Below, piece after piece: positions 33,740 to 41,565 of a DNA stretch of 64,000 nt (position 1 is the stretch's first letter; each line of letters starts with the position of its first letter). Source of the stretch: Paraburkholderia aspalathi (GTDB taxonomy: Bacteria > Pseudomonadota > Gammaproteobacteria > Burkholderiales > Burkholderiaceae); NCBI RefSeq assembly GCF_900116445.1, contig NZ_FPBH01000016.1, forward strand, positions 1 through 64,000, in the 5' to 3' direction. The notes beneath the pieces are model-generated. The model was given only the letters and a program-made list of their open reading frames with translations, did no database searches and was not told the DNA's origin. A program made the position numbers and the translations under genes.

Positions 33740-34687
33740 TCACGTCCACGCGCGCGCACCCACCAGCATCCCCGTTTGCGTAAGCGCGTCCCACCAGATC
33801 ACGCGCAGTAACGGCGCTTGCTGCGCGATCAGCAGCGCCTGCACCGGATCGCTCTCCACAAAGTGCGTGACACCGCCGCGCAACGCCGCCGCGGCCTTGT
33901 GAGCAGCTGCGCCGGCGGCACTTTCGTCGTGCGTGCCGGGCGTGCGCATCACCAGTTGCATATGACCGAAGCCGTGCCGCGTGAGCCATGCTTCGGTGCG
34001 CGCGCGATCCAGTTCCGGGCGCCCGGTGATGATCGTGCGCACGCGTTGCAGATCGATGCCCGGCAGCACCTCGAACGGCAGCAGCGCGTCGCGTTCGGCG
34101 AGCGCCGCGGCCAGATCCTCGTCGTAGCGGGCGAGCGGCACGTCGGGCAGCAGAATGCCGTCGAGGTCGATCGCGTAGGTGGCGTATTCGTGATCCTCGG
34201 CCATGGCGGGCGCGGTGCCCGCTTCGACGCGCTCCCAGTCCTCGCGATAACGCTCGGTGTAGGCCTGGCGCTCCCACGGAAACAGCGCGAAGTAGCCGCG
34301 AGCGTCGATTGCGTAGTCGGGTTGTGTGCGGCTCAGGTCGTCGACCGCGGCGGTCAACGTTTTGACGTCGAGACCATGCTGCTGCAGGAATGCGATGCAA
34401 TCGGTCAGCGTAAAGCCGCGCCCCGCGATGTCTTCGCACAGCAGCACTTTCGAGCCGGCGGGCGGAATCGGCAGCGTCGAATCCCAGGCGACCGTGCGTG
34501 ACTGCCGGTCGTATCGAAGGAAGGCGACGGGCGTGCCGGCCGCATGCGAAACCATCAGCGCGAGCGGTGCGCCGCCGCGCAGAATGCCGATCGCCATGGT
34601 GAAGCGCTCCGCCAGCAACGCGGGTTGCAGCGACTCGATCCAGTGATCGAGTTGTTCGTACGTCAGGGGCAAAACCGGCTTGTTCAT
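33740..34687 (-). CDS. Phosphoribosyltransferase-HAD-like fusion protein
   Basis: A 315-residue two-part protein. Residues 1-125 are type I phosphoribosyltransferase-like: GILRGGAPLALMVSHAAGTP at 33-52 and VLLCEDIAGRGFTL at 81-94, which corresponds to the PRPP loop (usually VDDxxxTGxT). Residues about 170-300 look like a HAD-type fold: YAIDLDGILL near 171 gives the DxDG nucleophile motif, TIITGRPE near 214 motif II. No transit signals. Both active-site regions look intact, so a bifunctional enzyme salvaging a base or handling a phosphoribosyl product is possible. The substrate is unknown. Confidence 0.7.
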   Translation of the reverse strand: MNKPVLPLTYEQLDHWIESLQPALLAERFTMAIGILRGGAPLALMVSHAAGTPVAFLRYDRQSRTVAWDSTLPIPPAGSKVLLCEDIAGRGFTLTDCIAFLQQHGLDVKTLTAAVDDLSRTQPDYAIDARGYFALFPWERQAYTERYREDWERVEAGTAPAMAEDHEYATYAIDLDGILLPDVPLARYDEDLAAALAERDALLPFEVLPGIDLQRVRTIITGRPELDRARTEAWLTRHGFGHMQLVMRTPGTHDESAAGAAAHKAAAALRGGVTHFVESDPVQALLIAQQAPLLRVIWWDALTQTGMLVGARAWT

Positions 34688-34970
34688 GACTCTCAGGGCG
34701 TCGCGATGCGCGCGTAGGGCAGGTGTCCTGTAGACGGAGAGCGGCGCGCGGCGCGGTGCTGCGGCAGGTCCCCGTTTTTGAGACGAAGAATTTTGGCGAT
34801 ATTATGCATGCGGTTCAAAGATCGCGCGTCGGGGTGACGCGCGTCCGCCGGACGGGGCGTGTCGCAAAGACGACCGCCGCCGCGGGAAAAGGACAACGGC
34901 GGGGTGCTGCAGGTTCGCTGGCCGGTTAAGCCGGCGCAGCGCAGCCGCCCGCAAAATAACAAACGATGGA

Positions 34971-35549
34971 ATGACCAAACAGATGAAGATGACCAAGGCG
35001 GGCATAGCGGTGGATGGCAGGAAAGGCGTGGTCAGGGGCGCATGGTGGGGGCTGGGTCTGCTCCTCGCTTTCGCCGCGTGGAGCATGCAGGCACAGGCGC
35101 AGGCGCAGGCGCAGGCGGAGTCGTTGCCGTTATCGCTAGACGTGAAGGGCAAGATCAGCAAGACCAACGATGCGGCGCACCAGCTGTATCACTTCACCGA
35201 GGCCCAACTGCTCGCGCTGCCGGCTCATTCGATTACGACCGCTACCACCTGGACGCCACGTTCCACCTTCACAGGACCGCTGCTCGCGGATATCCTGAAG
35301 ACAGTCGGCGCATCCGGCAGCGCAGTCGAGATCCATACGCTCGACGACTATACCTACACCATTCCGGTGTCGGACTGCGATCGCTACGGCGTGGTCGTTG
35401 CGTACAGCATGAACGGCCAGCGCCTGAAGATCAGCGACTTCGGGCCGCTGTTTCTTATCTATCCGCGCGACGCGTTTCCCGATGAACTCATGGGCGCGGC
35501 GGGCGATTCTAAATTCGTATGGCAGATCAAGGCACTCATCGTCAAATAA
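34971..35549 (+). CDS. Periplasmic molybdopterin-binding-domain-like protein
   Basis: A 192-residue exported protein. Residues about 18-42 are a signal segment, followed by QA repeated five times from a hexanucleotide array. The mature domain (FTEAQLLALPAHSITTATTW, FTGPLLADILKTVG, VVVAYSMNGQRL, GPLFLIYPRD) resembles the oxidoreductase molybdopterin-binding domain of sulfite-oxidase-like proteins. Only one Cys is present (SDCDRYG), not clearly at the Mo-coordinating position, so it may be a non-catalytic sensor version. It overlaps the kinase gene by 31 bp, and a sensory partnership is likely. Confidence 0.72.
   Translation: MTKQMKMTKAGIAVDGRKGVVRGAWWGLGLLLAFAAWSMQAQAQAQAQAESLPLSLDVKGKISKTNDAAHQLYHFTEAQLLALPAHSITTATTWTPRSTFTGPLLADILKTVGASGSAVEIHTLDDYTYTIPVSDCDRYGVVVAYSMNGQRLKISDFGPLFLIYPRDAFPDELMGAAGDSKFVWQIKALIVK
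35088..35117 (+). repeat. Hexanucleotide tandem repeat encoding (Gln-Ala)5
   Basis: Five in-phase copies of CAGGCR just after the signal-peptide core. Gain or loss of units keeps the frame and would change only the length of the linker after the signal peptide. Confidence 0.85.
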
Positions 35550-37396
35550 CACGCCGCCCCTTGCGCCGTGTCCTCTATGTGTTGATCTGGCTGACCGCGC
35601 TTGCGGCGCCGGCCGGCGCGATCGGCTATCTGTTGTACGCGAACCTGCTCAATCCGCGCGCCACCGAACAGCTGACCGGTCAGTACGATGGTTTCTATTG
35701 GGACGCCGCGCAGCTGCAAATCGCCTACGCGCGATTCGAGAACCAGTTGCTGCTGTATCAATCCGGCGTCGACGACGACTATCAGCGGCTCATGCTGCGC
35801 TACCAGTTGCTGCAATCGAAGCTGCACGTGATGGCTGGTTCGACCCGCAGACTGACTACGCAGCTTGCGCTGCTGCAACGGCAACAGGAGGAAATCCAGT
35901 CGCTCGATCATTTGCTGGACGGGATTCAGCCTGAGGTGGATGCGTTGCCTAAGGACCGCAGTCGCGCCGATAAGATCGTCGTGGAGTTGCGCCAGCATTG
36001 GAACGAGGTCAACGATCTCGCGTTAAGCCGCCGGTTCGCCGACGTGGCCGACCGTGAGGCGATGAACCGCGATTTCATCGACAAGCGCCGCATGCTGTTC
36101 GCGGGCGGCCTGTTGCTGCTGCTCTTGTCTGCGGCCGCGACCACGCTGCTGGTGCTCAACGGCCGGCGCCGCACGCGCCTGATGCATCAGCAGCACGCGG
36201 CGCTCGACGCAGAGCATCAGGCGAGCCGCGCGGCGCGCGAGGCGAGTCTCGCGAAGGACGCGTTTCTCGGCATGATCAGCCACGAACTGCGCACGCCCTT
36301 GCATGCGATCGTGTCGTCGATCGAATTGCTGGGCTTCAACTATCACTCCGAGGCCGACCGCAAGGTCATTCAGCGGCTCGAAACCGCAGGGCGGCATCTG
36401 GAAGCGCAGATGAAAGACCTGACCGACTACGCGCGCCTTGGCGCCGGCAAGCTCGAGTTGCGTCACGAGCACTTCGAACCGCGCGAGCTGCTGGCGTCGA
36501 TCGTCGACGAACACGCGATGTCGGCCGCCGCGCGCGGCCTCAAACTGGAAAGCGAGGCGAGCGGCATGAGCGGCCTCGTCGATTCCGATCCGCACCGCAT
36601 CCGCCAGATCGTCAACAACCTGGTCACCAACGCGATCCGTTACACCGAAACCGGCACGGTGCGCGTGCAACTGAGGCAGCGGCCGGCGGTGCTGATTTTC
36701 GTCGTCAGCGATACGGGGCCGGGCGTGCCGCAAGCGCAGATTCCGCTGATCTTCCAGGAGTTCACGCAACTGGACGCGTCGCGCGCGCGCCGCTTCGAGG
36801 GTGCGGGGATGGGACTCGCGATCGTGCAGGGGCTGGTCAGGCTGTTCGGCGGCACCGTCGAGGTGGCGAGCACGGTGGGCGAGGGCACGACCTTTACGGT
36901 GACGATTCCGGTCAGACCGGTCGCGGCAACCGCGCCTCCTGGCGTGGCGGCGCAGGCCGAACCAGGCGGCGCGCGCCCCTGCGTGTTGATCGTCGACGAC
37001 AACCGGCTGATTCGCGAGTCGCTCAGCGAAATGATCGCGCACATGGATTTCGACGCGCACGCCGTCTCCAATGCCGACGATGCACTCGCGTGGCTCGACG
37101 CGCGACGCTGTGACGTGGTGTTGCTCGATCTGCATATGCCGGATCGCGACGGGTATACGTTCCTTGCGGACTTCGCGGCACGCAGAGGGCCGTCGTCGGG
37201 TGTTCCGGTGATCGTGGTGAGCGCATATGCGCCGGAGGCGGATAGCGTAGGTAGTGCGGGTGGGGCGAGTGGTGCGGCAGGGGAAGCGGGAGAGGCCGGC
37301 TTGCAGCCGTTCTTTGAAGCGTTATCAAAGCCAGTACATTACGAGGAACTGCGCAGTGCGTTGCAGCGAGCTTTGGCTTCGCGGCATACGGTGTGA
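35519..37396 (+). CDS. Hybrid sensor histidine kinase with receiver domain
   Basis: A 625-residue inner-membrane kinase. Membrane spans lie near residues 18-40 and 193-213 and bracket a helical periplasmic sensor of about 150 residues. A coiled segment leads to HisKA with FLGMISHELRTP, phosphoacceptor His255. The ATPase has NNLVTNAIRYT (N box near 366), DTGPGVP and GAGMGLAIV. The receiver at about 487-620 has D537 in VVLLDLHMP. It starts inside the molybdopterin-domain gene (31-bp overlap) and converges on a BetR-receiver gene 80 bp away, its probable partner. A Gly/Ala-rich insertion near residues 578-592 lies before the receiver Lys (LSKPV). Confidence 0.92.
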   Translation: MADQGTHRQITRRPLRRVLYVLIWLTALAAPAGAIGYLLYANLLNPRATEQLTGQYDGFYWDAAQLQIAYARFENQLLLYQSGVDDDYQRLMLRYQLLQSKLHVMAGSTRRLTTQLALLQRQQEEIQSLDHLLDGIQPEVDALPKDRSRADKIVVELRQHWNEVNDLALSRRFADVADREAMNRDFIDKRRMLFAGGLLLLLLSAAATTLLVLNGRRRTRLMHQQHAALDAEHQASRAAREASLAKDAFLGMISHELRTPLHAIVSSIELLGFNYHSEADRKVIQRLETAGRHLEAQMKDLTDYARLGAGKLELRHEHFEPRELLASIVDEHAMSAAARGLKLESEASGMSGLVDSDPHRIRQIVNNLVTNAIRYTETGTVRVQLRQRPAVLIFVVSDTGPGVPQAQIPLIFQEFTQLDASRARRFEGAGMGLAIVQGLVRLFGGTVEVASTVGEGTTFTVTIPVRPVAATAPPGVAAQAEPGGARPCVLIVDDNRLIRESLSEMIAHMDFDAHAVSNADDALAWLDARRCDVVLLDLHMPDRDGYTFLADFAARRGPSSGVPVIVVSAYAPEADSVGSAGGASGAAGEAGEAGLQPFFEALSKPVHYEELRSALQRALASRHTV

Positions 37397-37476
37397 CGTG
37401 ACGCCTTGAGGAAACGCAGTTGGAGGAGGGCTCAACCTGAGCACACACCTTCAGCCGCTTGCCGGCATATGCGTCG

Positions 37477-38331
37477 TTATGGCCGGTTGAGGCGTTTGGA
37501 CAGATCGGCGACCAGGATCGCCATACGCGCGGGCTTTTCATAGCACGCGACGTCGTAATTGCGGATGACCTGGCTGATTTCCGATTCGCTGGCCTTGCCG
37601 GTCAGCAGTTCGCCGGTCAGCACGAAAATTGGCGCGTCCGGATTCTCCGACGCCCGCACCGCGCGGATCGCCGCCGCGGAGGTCTGCGAGCCGAACAGCC
37701 AATCGATCACAACGCCGTCGAAGACCTGCGTTTGCAGCTGTTCGGTGAACGCCGCGAGGCCGTAGATCGCCACCGCCGCGAAACCGCTGCGTTCGAGATA
37801 GTCGCGCAGGTTGTCGGCGGAGGCCTGATCGTCGTCCACCACGGCGATGGTCGGCTTGTCGGTTTCGGCGCGGCGCGGATAGATCTCGATCTTGTGGACT
37901 TCGTACGCGCTTTGGTAGAGCGTGCCGTCGTGGCGCGCCACGCGCCATTGGCCGAGCTTCGAGTACGCGACGAATTCAGGGCGGCTGCCCGGTTCGAGCG
38001 CGGCGCCGACCCATGCGGTGCAGGCCAGCTCGATCGCGCCGACGCAGAACAGCGCCTCCTGGGCGATGGCGCCAACCATGCCCGGATCGAGCGACTGTGC
38101 GCCGAATAGCTGGGCGGCAGGTTCGCCGAACACCTCGGCAACCTTCTTGATCTGCGAGAGGGTCCACGGGCTGTTGCCGCGCAGCTTGCGGTGTCCCTGC
38201 GAAAAACTCAGATCGAGGATGCGGCATAGCTCAGTGGTCTGCTGGCGTTTGCCGATTCCATGCCGGCTCATCAACTCGCGCACGCGCTCGGCGACGGCAA
38301 TGGAGTCAGGTGAGTTTGTTTCGTTGGTCAT
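37477..38331 (-). CDS. BetR-domain DNA-binding protein with receiver domain
   Basis: A 284-residue regulator with inverted architecture. The N-terminal 90 residues resemble the BetR helix-turn-helix (VRELMSRHGIGKRQQTTELC, FSQGHRKLRGNSPWTLSQIKKV). The C-terminal part (about 160-280) is a receiver: AVVDDDQAS, VVIDWLFG with Asp210, FVLTGEL and CYEKPAR. The start at MTNETN was chosen since the domain begins directly after it. It faces the hybrid kinase with an 80-bp gap between stops, which suggests one signalling unit. Its own upstream DNA contains a 7-bp inverted repeat. Confidence 0.82.
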   Translation of the reverse strand: MTNETNSPDSIAVAERVRELMSRHGIGKRQQTTELCRILDLSFSQGHRKLRGNSPWTLSQIKKVAEVFGEPAAQLFGAQSLDPGMVGAIAQEALFCVGAIELACTAWVGAALEPGSRPEFVAYSKLGQWRVARHDGTLYQSAYEVHKIEIYPRRAETDKPTIAVVDDDQASADNLRDYLERSGFAAVAIYGLAAFTEQLQTQVFDGVVIDWLFGSQTSAAAIRAVRASENPDAPIFVLTGELLTGKASESEISQVIRNYDVACYEKPARMAILVADLSKRLNRP

Positions 38332-38447
38332 ACTGCGTGAGGATCTGCCTTCTTGAAGGGTGGCTGGGGGCATGCGATACGGCACGCGCAGCGCGGCCAT
38401 GCACATTGGATGCGCATCGACGCGGCAACGCGGGGGACAGCAAATGT

Positions 38448-38467
38448 ACCGTAAAAAGTCTTACGGT
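38448..38467. promoter_or_regulatory. Inverted repeat upstream of the BetR-receiver gene
   Basis: ACCGTAA-AAAGTC-TTACGGT: perfect 7-bp arms with a 6-bp spacer, 117 bp upstream of the regulator ATG. A second, imperfect ACC...GGT repeat is at 38564-38578. Autoregulatory operators are a possibility; a weak hairpin without T-tract makes a terminator unlikely. Confidence 0.35.
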
Positions 38468-38622
38468 CTGTGTTTTGGGATGACTGCCGCCAAACCTGTC
38501 GGTACGAGGTGCGAACAGACGAATTCGGCGATCTGTTTATGCCTTTGGCATCAAAAGTATTTTACCGATTAAATTGGTAGGAATCTGTAAGTAATTCCGA
38601 TTGGATTGTTACTCACCCGCTG

Positions 38623-39963
38623 TCACGCCGGCGGCATGGTGTCGAGCTTGGCCGCCGAGTTTTTCAGGCCTTTGAAAATCCGCTCGGCGACCTTGCCCGG
38701 AAAGCGCTCGGGCAATTCGGCCGAGACCCGCGCGATGACCTGCGGCGTCTGTTCGATCAGCCGCTGGATCAACGGTTCGGCGTTCGCGCCGTATGAGCAT
38801 CTCAGCGCCATGGTGTTGAAGTGGCGCCGCTGCACGTCGCGGAAGGCGTCGTGTTTGCTGCGCGACCACATCCCCATGGCGAGCCTGGCCTTGAACCATG
38901 ACCACTGGTTCGGGCCGTTGCCTTCCACCGGCCAGATCGACATCACGTCGTAAAGCGGCGTGAGACGGTACTGGCCGCCCGCCAGCAGGCGAATGCTGAA
39001 GTTCTTGGCGTGGCCGTCCGGCGCCGCCAGCATCCAGAACAGGATCTGGCTTGCCAGCAGCGTTTCGATGTCCTGTTGCGCCGACACCGATTGCTGGAGA
39101 ATCCGCGCGAGGTCCAGCATGCCCGGACCGCCTTCGTTTTCGTACTTGCGATGCGACGGCACGCCGTACACCTGGCAGAAGTCCTCCTGCGGCAGGCGCA
39201 GCAGCCATTGCCCGCTGGAATGCAGTTGCCGGTCGAAGCGTTCGACGCTCAGCACCCGCTGCTTGCCGAACGTCATGATCTCGGTGTTGGCCACGGGCAG
39301 GCCATAGGCGCGCAGAATCCGCAGACACAGCCATTCGTTTTCGACCGAGGTGCTGAGGTCGGCGAGCTTGTTGCCGACCAGCCCGAGCGGCAGCTTGAAA
39401 ATGTGCGTGGTGGGCGTGGCGCCATGCGGGCGCTGCCACTTGCCGTCGTGCCACAGCAGGGCGGTTTTCTCCTGTGCGCCGGCGAGCGAGATGCGGAAAT
39501 CGTCCGTTTCGTCGGCCGCGCCGAGGGCGGGGGTGCTGACGGTGCGTGCCAGCATGGTCTCGATCTCGCTGTCGGAGAGCGGCGTGCCGTCGATGCGTTC
39601 GACGCCGGCCGGCGCGTCGTCTTCGGCCAGCAACTGGACGGCACCCACGCAATCGCGGCCGATGGCTTGTAGCAGATCGAAGGGATCGAGCGTATCGGTC
39701 TGGTAGCGCTGGGCGATGCGTTTTCTGATCGCCTCGCTGTCGGGGAGCAGATTGTCGAAATAGTTGAGCACCCGGTGGCCTTTGTTCGCCACGTTGCTCG
39801 GCGCGAACGGCAGCGAGAGCGAAAGCGGCCGGCCAGCGGGTGAGGCGACCCATGCGGGGTCGTAAGCGAACTCCATGGGGCCGCGGGTGGGCAGGCGCCA
39901 GACGCCGACGCGCTCACCGTTGGCCCACACCGAAAGCGCCCGCGAATGCGTTTGGCGACCCAT
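38623..39963 (-). CDS. hipA: HipA-family kinase toxin
   Basis: A 446-residue protein kinase-like toxin. ISLAGAQEKTAL near 158-169 is the P-loop, and Ser159 corresponds to the autophosphorylated Ser150 of E. coli HipA. HIFKLP gives the ATP-binding Lys190, DGHAKNFS at 316-323 holds the catalytic Asp316, and LYDVMS at 337-342 holds the Mg-binding Asp339. All catalytic residues look intact. HipA kinases phosphorylate aminoacyl-tRNA synthetases and halt growth. The ATG lies 2 nt after the hipB stop (a GTG 9 nt earlier is also in frame), so translation is coupled. Neutralised by the upstream antitoxin. Confidence 0.92.
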   Translation of the reverse strand: MGRQTHSRALSVWANGERVGVWRLPTRGPMEFAYDPAWVASPAGRPLSLSLPFAPSNVANKGHRVLNYFDNLLPDSEAIRKRIAQRYQTDTLDPFDLLQAIGRDCVGAVQLLAEDDAPAGVERIDGTPLSDSEIETMLARTVSTPALGAADETDDFRISLAGAQEKTALLWHDGKWQRPHGATPTTHIFKLPLGLVGNKLADLSTSVENEWLCLRILRAYGLPVANTEIMTFGKQRVLSVERFDRQLHSSGQWLLRLPQEDFCQVYGVPSHRKYENEGGPGMLDLARILQQSVSAQQDIETLLASQILFWMLAAPDGHAKNFSIRLLAGGQYRLTPLYDVMSIWPVEGNGPNQWSWFKARLAMGMWSRSKHDAFRDVQRRHFNTMALRCSYGANAEPLIQRLIEQTPQVIARVSAELPERFPGKVAERIFKGLKNSAAKLDTMPPA

Positions 39964-39965
39964 GC

Positions 39966-40220
39966 TTACCACTCGACCAAAGGCGCGGGTTCAGGCACCG
40001 GCTGGTTCTTGTCGCGCACCTGTAATTGCAGGCCGTAGGCACCGCATAGCGCCAGCAATTGTGCGAGGGTGAGGGCGGTGGCGTCGGTTTCCAGCGCCGA
40101 GATGCGGCTCTGGCTGACGCCGATGCGCGCAGCGGCATCGGCCTGGGTGAGGCCGGCCTGGCGCCGGCCGGCAGCGAGCAGCTGGGCCATCTGGTCCGGC
40201 GTGGCGACGAGGTGGATCAT
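39966..40220 (-). CDS. hipB: HipB-type antitoxin, XRE-family DNA-binding protein
   Basis: An 84-residue protein with an XRE helix-turn-helix at about 22-60: GLTQADAAARIGVSQSRISALETDATALTLAQLLAL (cited as landmark positions). The C-terminal tail QPVPEPAPLVEW is Pro-rich and likely flexible; in known HipB proteins the tail is the part exposed to proteases. It precedes hipA in the usual hipBA order. Upstream lie five spaced palindromes, the nearest (40228-40244) just behind the start codon, so autorepression is highly probable. Confidence 0.9.
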   Translation of the reverse strand: MIHLVATPDQMAQLLAAGRRQAGLTQADAAARIGVSQSRISALETDATALTLAQLLALCGAYGLQLQVRDKNQPVPEPAPLVEW

Positions 40221-40227
40221 GGCAAAT

Positions 40228-40348
40228 TATCCGTGAGACGAATAAATGCACTTTATGCGTCACGCAGATATTTGTCAAATATTCGTGTGGCGCATATTCG
40301 ACAAATATCTGTCTGGCGAATAAATGGCAAATATCTGCGTGACGCATA
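40228..40348. repeat. Five-operator array upstream of hipBA
   Basis: Five 17-bp palindromic sites of consensus TATYYG-N5-CGMATA begin at 40228, 40254, 40280, 40306 and 40332, exactly 26 bp apart. Examples are TATTCG-TGTGG-CGCATA (third) and TATCTG-TCTGG-CGAATA (fourth). The second and fifth sites lie in a perfect 23-bp inverted repeat (40252-40274 with 40328-40350). The half-site TATTCG resembles HipB operators (TATCC-N8-GGATA in E. coli). The array fills the hipB to C39-like gene interval. Confidence 0.85.
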
Positions 40349-40427
40349 AATTCCGTCTGTGTCCGCCCCTGCTGGGCTGGCCGTGTAGCATGCTGTGAAA
40401 ATATTTTCTGCCGACTCCGCGCGACTC

Positions 40428-41060
40428 ATGAACCAACCGACACTACGCCACACCGACGTGCCGTACCACACGCAATGGGGCAGCCCCGAATGGGTGCGCC
40501 ACATCGTCGAACAGGAGGGCGACCCATGCGACGATCCACACTGGCAGCGCAGTGGTTTTGCCGACCCGGAGCGTTACCGTTTCTGGGCGAAACGCCTGTG
40601 CGGTCTGACCTGCCTCGAATCCGCGCTCGACTACTGGCGCATCGAACACGCGCCGCGCGCCGCCTTGCTGGATGAAGCCTTGCGCCACGGCGTGTACCGG
40701 CTGCGCGACGATGGCGGCGTCGACGGTTTGATCTACCGGCCGTTCGCCGACTGGCTGGGCGACGCATTCGGTATTCAGGTCGAGGTGCTGCCGCAGGCGC
40801 CGCTCGAAGAGATCGCCGTGCGCATCGACGGCGACACGCTGGCGATCGTTTCCGTGAGCCCCGAGATCCGTTATCCGGAGCGGCCGAATCAGCGTCAGGG
40901 CGGGCATCTGATCCTGCTGCACGGGCGCGATCGCGGTGGCGTATGGTTTCATAATCCGTCGGGCATCGCGCCTCATCAGGCGGATGTCTATCTGCCGTTC
41001 GCAACGATGGCGCGCTTCTACGCAGGGCGCGGCATGACGCTCACCCGCAGCGCGCGCTAG
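40428..41060 (+). CDS. C39-peptidase-like protein of unknown role
   Basis: A 210-residue protein without signal peptide. CGLTCLESALDYW near residue 56 gives a candidate catalytic Cys, GGHLILLHG near residue 160 a His, and FHNPSG near residue 176 the third polar residue, as in papain-fold C39-like peptidases. Similar proteins with a TQWGSPEWVRHIV-like start are recalled from other bacteria, but their function is not known to me. No membrane or ABC domain is attached, unlike bacteriocin-exporting C39 proteins. It is divergent from hipBA and shares its operator array. An in-frame GTG at 40395 is an alternative start. Confidence 0.6.
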   Translation: MNQPTLRHTDVPYHTQWGSPEWVRHIVEQEGDPCDDPHWQRSGFADPERYRFWAKRLCGLTCLESALDYWRIEHAPRAALLDEALRHGVYRLRDDGGVDGLIYRPFADWLGDAFGIQVEVLPQAPLEEIAVRIDGDTLAIVSVSPEIRYPERPNQRQGGHLILLHGRDRGGVWFHNPSGIAPHQADVYLPFATMARFYAGRGMTLTRSAR

Positions 41061-41154
41061 ATACGGCAACAGGCGAGACGCACGGCGAACGCGATGATCG
41101 GGCCCGTTTTCTGCTGAAGAGCTTCAACCGACTTTTGCGATACCGGAGCCCGCC

Positions 41155-41412
41155 ATGAAGCGAACCTATGCCGTGCTTGCCGCCAGCCTCGTCGCGCTCG
41201 GCGCCGTCACCGCAGTGCATGCAGCTTCCCAGGACGACCAGTCCAAGGCCTGCCGCGGCGACGCGATGCATTTCTGCGCCGCCGACATTCCGAACAAGGA
41301 AAAAATCACCGCCTGCATGAAGCAGCACCTCGACGAACTTAGTCCGCCGTGCCGCGCGATGTTCAAGGGCGGCAAGAAAGATGACGCTAAAGCCAACGCT
41401 GCTTCGCAGTGA
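41155..41412 (+). CDS. Small exported cysteine-rich protein (GLG1-repeat type)
   Basis: An 85-residue protein. Residues 1-24 form a signal peptide ending VHAA. The mature domain CRGDAMHFCAADIPNKEKITACMKQHLDELSPPCRAMF matches one Cys-rich GLG1/FGFR-type repeat, with four Cys positioned to form two disulfides (positions about 33, 41, 54 and 66). A Lys/Asp/Ala-rich tail follows. Such one-repeat proteins are common in proteobacteria, with no established function. It stands alone, upstream of the K+ channel gene. Confidence 0.82.
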   Translation: MKRTYAVLAASLVALGAVTAVHAASQDDQSKACRGDAMHFCAADIPNKEKITACMKQHLDELSPPCRAMFKGGKKDDAKANAASQ

Positions 41413-41565
41413 CCGTAGCGGCGGCGCGCCGCTGCTTGTCAGCGAATCACGCTAATTCCTGCGCCGCAGTTGCAATTGCAGTTGCGTGCCCGCGATCCCC
41501 CGATCCGGCCCCGCGGCGCGCCGGGCGTCGTAGAATCGCTTGTTCCCGATTCCCGGAGTAGCCGC

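Noticed and set aside
34693..34962. 89-codon leftward frame upstream of the molybdopterin-domain gene
   Set aside because: Arg/Pro-rich, lacks ribosome site and lies in the promoter region of the rightward gene.
38600..38622. Short hipA extension in another frame (38609 to 39853)
   Set aside because: Arg/Ala-rich shadow frame; catalytic residues are all in the 38623-39963 frame.
40228..40348. CRISPR-like regular repeat array
   Set aside because: Units are 17-bp palindromes with 9-bp gaps, not 28-37-bp direct repeats with unique spacers; no cas genes; fits HipB operators.
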